Source of the DNA: DAISWO01 sp036826295
GTDB lineage: Bacteria; Patescibacteriota; Saccharimonadia; Saccharimonadales; JAGQNJ01
Assembly (NCBI GenBank): GCA_036826295.1
Contig: DAISWO010000011.1
Location: 1-8,764, forward strand
Length of the DNA: 8,764 nucleotides
Direction of reading: 5' to 3'
A program made the position numbers and the translations under genes. Below, in pieces: positions 3,887 to 8,764 of the stretch (position 1 is its first letter; each line of letters starts with the position of its first letter). The notes under the pieces are model-generated. The model searched no databases, was not told the origin of the DNA, and saw only the letters and a program-made list of their open reading frames with translations.

Positions 3887-5755
3887 ATGGATAAAAAGAT
3901 GAAACAGCGTCCAGGTGGGAATAGCTACAATAACAAGCGTGGCTTAAAAAATATTGGCTTTGTAATAATCGTAATTCTGATTGGATTAATAATCTATGCA
4001 TCTCTAAACAAACCAAGTGAACTTACTTCTGTGCCTTTCAGCGGTGTTGTCACTAGGGCAAATAATGGTGAGATTCAAAAGATTGTAGTTACTGGCGACG
4101 AGCTAGTAATAACAAAAAAAGGCGACAGTGATCCAACCGAGGAATCGAGGAAAGAATCAGGATCTTCACTTAGTGAGCAAGGACTAGATACGTCAAAAGT
4201 TGAGCTAGAGATAAAGCCAGCAGATTCTAATGCAACATGGACCAATATCGGAGTATCCCTACTCCCTGTAATTATCATAACTGGCGTGTTGTTCTTTATG
4301 CTTAAGAGCGCGCAGGGACAGGGTAATCAGGCAATGAGTTTTGGTAAAAGCAAGGCGCGGTTGTACGGTAACGAAAAAGACAAAGTTACGTTTAAGAATA
4401 TCGCCGGGACAGAAGAAGCCAAACAAGACCTAGAAGAAGTCGTAGATTTTTTAAAGCATCCTAAAAAGTTTATTGGACTCGGGGCACGAATCCCACAAGG
4501 TGTTTTATTAGTTGGCCCACCAGGTACGGGAAAAACAATGTTGGCTCGCGCGGTGGCCGGTGAGGCTGGGGTACCTTTCTTTAGTATTTCTGGATCAGAA
4601 TTTGTGGAGATGTTTGTAGGAGTTGGCGCATCAAGGGTGCGTGATCTTTTTGCAAAGGCTAAGAAAAATGCACCATGTATTATCTTCATCGATGAGATTG
4701 ATGCCGTTGGGCGCAAACGCGGTAGCGGCATGGGTGGTGGCCATGATGAGCGCGAACAAACCTTAAACCAAATTCTTGTAGAAATGGACGGTTTTGAACA
4801 AGGCCAGAATGTCATTGTTTTAGCAGCCACAAACAGAGCTGATGTCCTTGATCCAGCACTACTTCGACCGGGACGCTTTGATAGACGCGTAAAGATTGAC
4901 CTTCCGGATCGTAAAGCCCGAAAAGCCATCCTAGAAGTCCATTTTGAGAAAAAACCACTAGACTCCCATGTTAATCTTGATGCGCTAGCTGCTAAAACTG
5001 CCGGATCATCAGGTGCAGACCTTGGCAACATAGTAAATGAAGCTGCGATTATCGCGGCTCGCGAAAATCGAAAAATTATCAAACAAGCCGATGTAACTGC
5101 GGCGTTTGAAAAAGTTGCTATTGGACCAGAGCGCAAGAGCAAGGTTATGAGCGACAAAGAAAAAGAATTATCTGCCTATCACGAAGGCGGGCACGCAGTA
5201 GTTGGGCACGTCTTACCAGATAGTGATCCGATCCACAAAGTGACGATTATCTCCCGTGGAAATACCGGTGGTGTTACGTGGTCAATCCCGCCTGAAGACA
5301 AGAGTTATCACAGTATTGTCGAATTCAAAGACGCTTTGGCTAGAATGTTGGGCGGTCGAATTGCAGAAGAATTGATATATGGCAAAGAACACGTTACGAC
5401 CGGAGCTGGCTCTGACTTGCCTAGCGCCGCTGAGCTTGCCAGAGATATGATCATTAATCAGGGAATGGGTAGCGGACGACTGCGTAATCAAGTATTCCAT
5501 GTCGATGAGGGCATTATGATGGACAAACTCATGCACGAACGTCAGTATTCTGAAGAGACTGCCAAGTTGATTGATGATGAAGTAGAAAAATTAATTACTG
5601 AAGCCGCTGATCGTGCTCGTGAAGTACTCAAAGCCAACAAAGCTGGACTAGAAAAACTAAAAGATATCTTACTTAAAAAAGAGACAGTCGAAGCCGAGGA
5701 AGTGCTAGAGATATTAAAAGGCAGTGTAATGCCAAAATCTGCTACATTGTATTGA
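3887..5755 (+). CDS. ftsH: ATP-dependent zinc metalloprotease FtsH
   Basis: FtsH is a membrane-anchored hexameric AAA+ protease that degrades unstable membrane and cytosolic proteins. The 622-residue protein has a first membrane segment at about 23-40, a short extracytoplasmic domain (about 41-121, with a polar acidic/serine-rich stretch near 78-100) and a second segment at about 122-139. The AAA domain carries Walker A GPPGTGKT (210-217), Walker B IIFIDE (265-270), pore loop MFVGVG (242-247) and the second region of homology ending in RPGRFDRR with arginine fingers (327 and 330). The protease domain has HEGGH (432-436; HEAGH is more common, but HExxH is intact), and Asp510 in TTGAGSDL is the likely third zinc ligand. 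A helical C-terminal region ends the protein. The length is normal for the family. The usual GMS..LGP segment after the zinc site is divergent (GMGSGRLRNQ). Start chosen at the first ATG after the -10 box; Met5 is an alternative. Confidence 0.97.
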   Translation: MDKKMKQRPGGNSYNNKRGLKNIGFVIIVILIGLIIYASLNKPSELTSVPFSGVVTRANNGEIQKIVVTGDELVITKKGDSDPTEESRKESGSSLSEQGLDTSKVELEIKPADSNATWTNIGVSLLPVIIITGVLFFMLKSAQGQGNQAMSFGKSKARLYGNEKDKVTFKNIAGTEEAKQDLEEVVDFLKHPKKFIGLGARIPQGVLLVGPPGTGKTMLARAVAGEAGVPFFSISGSEFVEMFVGVGASRVRDLFAKAKKNAPCIIFIDEIDAVGRKRGSGMGGGHDEREQTLNQILVEMDGFEQGQNVIVLAATNRADVLDPALLRPGRFDRRVKIDLPDRKARKAILEVHFEKKPLDSHVNLDALAAKTAGSSGADLGNIVNEAAIIAARENRKIIKQADVTAAFEKVAIGPERKSKVMSDKEKELSAYHEGGHAVVGHVLPDSDPIHKVTIISRGNTGGVTWSIPPEDKSYHSIVEFKDALARMLGGRIAEELIYGKEHVTTGAGSDLPSAAELARDMIINQGMGSGRLRNQVFHVDEGIMMDKLMHERQYSEETAKLIDDEVEKLITEAADRAREVLKANKAGLEKLKDILLKKETVEAEEVLEILKGSVMPKSATLY

Positions 5756-5761
5756 TTTAGC

Positions 5762-5821
5762 CGTTTCAAAAAACAGATATACACCCTATAATAAGCGTTA
5801 AATGAACCGCTTTTTGAAACG
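5762..5821. repeat. 11-bp inverted repeat bracketing the murJ promoter and start codon
   Basis: CGTTTCAAAAA (5762-5772) and TTTTTGAAACG (5811-5821) are perfect complements 38 bases apart. The left arm covers the -35 box and the right arm lies in codons 4-7 of murJ. A read-through transcript from ftsH would contain both arms and could fold over the start codon; a transcript from the murJ promoter would contain only the right arm. Confidence 0.5.
5764..5792 (+). promoter_or_regulatory. Promoter directly upstream of murJ
   Basis: TTTCAA (5764-5769), a 17-base spacer and consensus TATAAT (5787-5792). The ATG at 5802 follows after 9 bases, so the message is predicted to be leaderless or to have a leader of about 3 nt. 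There is no Shine-Dalgarno sequence. Confidence 0.6.
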
Positions 5822-7400
5822 CGCCAGCAAGAGTATGTCTATAGGTGGTGCAGCCACACTCCTTATTTCTATTTCACTGCTCGGGCAAGTACTTGGTTTT
5901 TTGAAAGTAAAGCTTATTAATGCCAACTTTCCGGCTACTGGTTTGCAAAGTACCGATGCTTACTTTGCAGCCTTTAAAATACCTGACTTCTTTTTCATGA
6001 CTATTGCAGCCGGTGCGCTTGGCGTAGCCTTTATCCCGTACCTGTCCGATAAATTAGAGAAAGGTGACAAAAAAGGCGCTTGGCAGATATCATCTAGCTT
6101 GTTGAACTTGCTTATGATCTTTATGTTTGTGGTTGGGTTATTAATTTTTGTATTTGCTGAACAATTGATCAGTACGCTAGTCGGTCCAAATCTGGAGCCA
6201 GAACAGCTGAGTAATGCAGTAACAATTATGCGTCTGGTAGCACTTAACCCATTAATGTTTACTATATCGGGTATATTGATGAGCGTTCAACAAACTATCG
6301 GGCGGTTCTTTTTCTATGCTGTGGCGCCACTTTTTTACAGCATTGCGATTATCGCCAGCATATTTTTGTTTAGAAATAATGTCGGGATTGTTGGATTGGG
6401 TGTAGGTGCGGTTGCTGGAGCAGTACTACAACTAGGTGTTGCACTGGCTGGTATGTGGGGAACCAAGTTTAGATATGAAACGATGATTAGATGGGAGAAT
6501 GCCGCGTTTCGGGGAGTATTAAGGCAGTTACCGGCTAGATCAATCGATCAGGGTATCGACGCAATTAACTCAATCGCAGAGACAAATTTTGCCAACAGAC
6601 TAGGTTCCGGAAATATCACATATTACGAAAACGCGTACGTTATTCATACGACGCCAATAATGCTAATTGGTACAGCTATCTCGACAGCGGCATATCCAAA
6701 ACTAACTGAACGCTTGTCTATGGGTCGGCCAGATTTGTTCCGTAAAGATTTTATCGATGTGCTACGAGCCATGATTTGGATTCTGATGCCGGTTATTATT
6801 GTGTCGTTCTTTGCGCGGGGATATTTAGCGCGTATTATTTATGCCAAGCCCGATGATGCTAATCAAATTGCACTTATCTTAGGATTTTTGTGCGGGGCGA
6901 TATTCTTTAGGACTATATATCAGATAATTTCTCGGTATTTTTACGCTAATAAAGATTCGGTAACTCCACTACTTGTTTCGGTATTTATAATTGCACTGAA
7001 TATATTCTTGGCCTGGAAATTGTCTAACAGGAATTCTTACGGCGTAGCAGGTCTAGCCATAGCACAAAGCATTGCGGCTGCGGCCGAGGTATTCATTTTA
7101 GTCATATTAATGCTGATTAGGGACAAAAAGATTTTTACTCTGAACTTCTTGGGCGATTTAACCCGCATTATGTCAGTTTCAGGTTTCGCGGTTGTAGCAA
7201 CGTATATTGCAATTTCGTTCTTGCCTCTTAACGCATCAGACATTGGTTTTATTACTCTTGGCACCAAGCTAGTTGCGATTAGCCTAGTAACTTTTGGCGT
7301 ATACATTTTTATGTCATCTCTATTTAATATCGAAGAGTCAAAGGTTGTAACAAATCGGATAAAAAAGATTGTTTTCAAACCCGTCAAAATTGATTGGTAA
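5802..7400 (+). CDS. murJ: Lipid II flippase MurJ (MviN, MOP/MVF superfamily)
   Basis: MurJ moves lipid II across the cytoplasmic membrane for peptidoglycan synthesis. The 532-residue protein is hydrophobic throughout, consistent with about 14 membrane segments and the usual family length. Family marks are VLGFLKVKLI (30-39), STDAYFAAFKIPDFFF (50-65), GALGVAFIPYL (71-81), and the central RSIDQGIDAINS region (246-257) corresponding to the segment of TM7-8 that carries important charges. Compared with my memory of E. coli MurJ, the Asp of the TDAF motif is kept (Asp52 here), while arginines at the first and third membrane segments appear as Gln29, Lys35 and an uncharged FFF stretch; this alignment was made by eye. 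Its neighbours FtsH and LepA are membrane and translation housekeeping proteins. It has its own -10 box. An alternative would be a related MOP-family O-antigen or polysaccharide flippase, but the N-terminal motif favours MurJ. Confidence 0.9.
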   Translation: MNRFLKRASKSMSIGGAATLLISISLLGQVLGFLKVKLINANFPATGLQSTDAYFAAFKIPDFFFMTIAAGALGVAFIPYLSDKLEKGDKKGAWQISSSLLNLLMIFMFVVGLLIFVFAEQLISTLVGPNLEPEQLSNAVTIMRLVALNPLMFTISGILMSVQQTIGRFFFYAVAPLFYSIAIIASIFLFRNNVGIVGLGVGAVAGAVLQLGVALAGMWGTKFRYETMIRWENAAFRGVLRQLPARSIDQGIDAINSIAETNFANRLGSGNITYYENAYVIHTTPIMLIGTAISTAAYPKLTERLSMGRPDLFRKDFIDVLRAMIWILMPVIIVSFFARGYLARIIYAKPDDANQIALILGFLCGAIFFRTIYQIISRYFYANKDSVTPLLVSVFIIALNIFLAWKLSNRNSYGVAGLAIAQSIAAAAEVFILVILMLIRDKKIFTLNFLGDLTRIMSVSGFAVVATYIAISFLPLNASDIGFITLGTKLVAISLVTFGVYIFMSSLFNIEESKVVTNRIKKIVFKPVKIDW

Positions 7401-7418
7401 CAACCGTAAAGCCTTCTC

Positions 7419-7427
7419 TGTTATAAT
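7419..7427 (+). promoter_or_regulatory. Extended -10 (TGTTATAAT) directly upstream of lepA
   Basis: TG, one base, then consensus TATAAT (7422-7427), ending 9 bases before the lepA ATG. The -35 region is poor, which is usual for extended -10 promoters. No Shine-Dalgarno sequence lies between the box and the start. Confidence 0.55.
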
Positions 7428-7436
7428 GGCATTCAC

Positions 7437-8764
7437 ATGAGACAAGAGCGAATCAGGAATTTTTGCATTATTGCACATATTGATCACGGCAAAAGCACGC
7501 TTGCCGATAGATTGCTTGAATTGACTGGGACAATCGAAAAACGGAATATGAAAGCTCAGCTACTAGATCGCATGGATCTAGAGCGCGAAAAGGGCATAAC
7601 AATAAAGCTTCAACCGGTTCGAATGAAATTCGAGGACTGCGAGCTTAATCTTATTGATACCCCAGGGCACGTAGACTTTAGTTATGAAGTTTCTCGAAGC
7701 TTGCAGGCTTGCGAAGGCGCATTATTAGTTGTCGATGCTAGCCAAGGAATACAGGCACAGACACTTGCCAACGTATATTTGGCACTAGAGCAAGACTTAA
7801 AAATAATCCCTGTGTTAAATAAGATCGATTTGCCCGCAAGTGACGTCGAGCGGGTTAGTGCAGAAGTAATATCGCTGCTAGGGTGCAGCGAAGATGAAAT
7901 CATCAAGATATCTGCAAAAACAGGTGAAGGAGTTGACCAAGTTCTAAAGAAAATTGTATCTGACGTTCCTCCACCAAATGGTCAAGAGGATAATGATACC
8001 AGAGCCCTAATATTCGACAGTTATTACGATGAGTACCGAGGGGTTATTCTGTACGTTCGAGTTGTGGACGGCAAGATTGAAAAAAATAACGAGATACGAA
8101 TGGTGGCTGCTGAAGCTAACGGGATTGCGCTTGACGTCGGACATCTTAGCCCAGACATGTCGTCAGATAAATCAATAAATACAGGAGAGATTGGTTTTAT
8201 TGTCACCAACTTAAAAAGTACTCAACAAGCAAAAGTTGGTGATACCGTCACGCTAAAGGACCATCCATCAATAGACCCCCTGCCAGGCTATAAAGAAGTT
8301 TTACCGTTTGTTTATGCGGGATTCTTCCCTACAAGCAACGAAGATTATAGTGATCTAAAAGATGCCATTGAGAAGCTAGCCCTGTCTGACTCGGCGCTAA
8401 GATATGAGCCAGAGAATTCGCCAGTTCTAGGTTTTGGCCTGAGGGTTGGTTTTTTGGGATTACTTCATATGGATATCGTCAAAGAGAGACTCGAGCGCGA
8501 ATACGACCTAGAGCTAATCGTTACTAATCCATCGACGGACTACAAGGTAGTGCTTAGTAGTGGAGAAGAATTTGATATCAAATCAGCCTCCGAGCTCCCA
8601 GACGTATCCAGAATACTAGAGATAAAGGAGCCTTGGATAAAGGGTGAGATCGTCGTGCAAAATAGTTTTGTTGGGGGAGTAATCCAACTGATTTCTTCGA
8701 AAAGAGGACTACAAAAAAATATATCCTACGTTGACGAATTAGCTGTGGTTAACTTTGAAGCACC
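7437..8764 (+). CDS. lepA: Elongation factor 4 (LepA), 3' end cut by the window
   Basis: LepA/EF-4 is a ribosome-bound translational GTPase related to EF-G, reported to act in back-translocation and in 30S biogenesis or initiation. The visible 442 codons read openly from the ATG at 7437 to the window end; the family is about 600 residues, so roughly the last quarter is missing. G1 is AHIDHGKST (13-21), the switch I region has EREKGITIK (49-57), G3 is DTPGH (74-78), G4 is NKID (128-131) and G5 is SAK (159-161). The following segment FDSYYDEYRGVILYVRV is typical of LepA and separates it from EF-G and TypA/BipA. The end of the visible part, SKRGLQKN, matches the family's C-terminal EF-G-like region. 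The start fits the family (MRQERIRNF resembles MKNIRNF) and follows a -10 box by 9 bases. There is a 36-base gap from murJ. Confidence 0.96.
   Translation, partial: MRQERIRNFCIIAHIDHGKSTLADRLLELTGTIEKRNMKAQLLDRMDLEREKGITIKLQPVRMKFEDCELNLIDTPGHVDFSYEVSRSLQACEGALLVVDASQGIQAQTLANVYLALEQDLKIIPVLNKIDLPASDVERVSAEVISLLGCSEDEIIKISAKTGEGVDQVLKKIVSDVPPPNGQEDNDTRALIFDSYYDEYRGVILYVRVVDGKIEKNNEIRMVAAEANGIALDVGHLSPDMSSDKSINTGEIGFIVTNLKSTQQAKVGDTVTLKDHPSIDPLPGYKEVLPFVYAGFFPTSNEDYSDLKDAIEKLALSDSALRYEPENSPVLGFGLRVGFLGLLHMDIVKERLEREYDLELIVTNPSTDYKVVLSSGEEFDIKSASELPDVSRILEIKEPWIKGEIVVQNSFVGGVIQLISSKRGLQKNISYVDELAVVNFEA

Noticed and set aside
4327..5157. Long 276-codon minus-strand frame inside ftsH
   Set aside because: It is antisense to the AAA domain of an unmistakable ftsH; the low-complexity Ser/Ala/Arg-rich product is typical of a shadow frame.
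7037..7387. 116-codon minus-strand frame at the 3' end of murJ
   Set aside because: Antisense to the last membrane segments of murJ, with no recognisable motif and no promoter of its own.

Overview
The window reads as a bacterial chromosome segment of moderate AT richness using the standard code (TAA and TGA both end genes). Three things suggest a small-genome bacterium of the Patescibacteria/CPR type, with Saccharibacteria-like lineages plausible: compact spacing, the set tilS, ftsH, murJ, lepA in a row, and start codons without Shine-Dalgarno sequences but with a -10 box 7-11 nt upstream. This placement is inference; no 16S or ribosomal protein marker is present.

Layout. Bases 1-1460 form an accessory-looking unit: one SAM-dependent methyltransferase gene (320-1159, +) bracketed by two inverted copies of the same ~230-nt element (1-235 on +, 1233-1458 on -). 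The copies keep identical sequence in their core but differ in three hairpins, where changes on one arm are matched on the other. That pattern points to a structured non-coding RNA rather than a protein gene. Bases 1528-1604 are a CAU-anticodon tRNA with encoded CCA, followed by a terminator-like hairpin and a 17-bp repeat of the tRNA 3' end, like an attachment-site scar.

Bases 1728-2953 hold two unrecognised genes joined by an ATGA overlap. Both carry an intrinsic-terminator-like hairpin plus T7 tract inside their first 53 coding bases, with the T tract at exactly the same coding position (nt 47-53), and both encode an EG[DG][VI]FL motif there at residues 13-18. This is the most unusual feature of the right-hand part of the window.

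Bases 2967-8764 are housekeeping: tilS (tRNA-Ile lysidine synthetase, which acts on CAU-anticodon tRNA-Ile), ftsH (membrane AAA+ zinc protease), murJ (lipid II flippase) and lepA (EF-4, cut by the window end). They all run on + with gaps of 36-47 nt. Each has its own -10 element close to its start, so they look like a string of individually promoted, probably leaderless genes as much as a single operon.

The two main candidates for something undescribed are the inverted pair of structured RNAs around the methyltransferase and the twin early intragenic terminators in the two-gene unknown operon.
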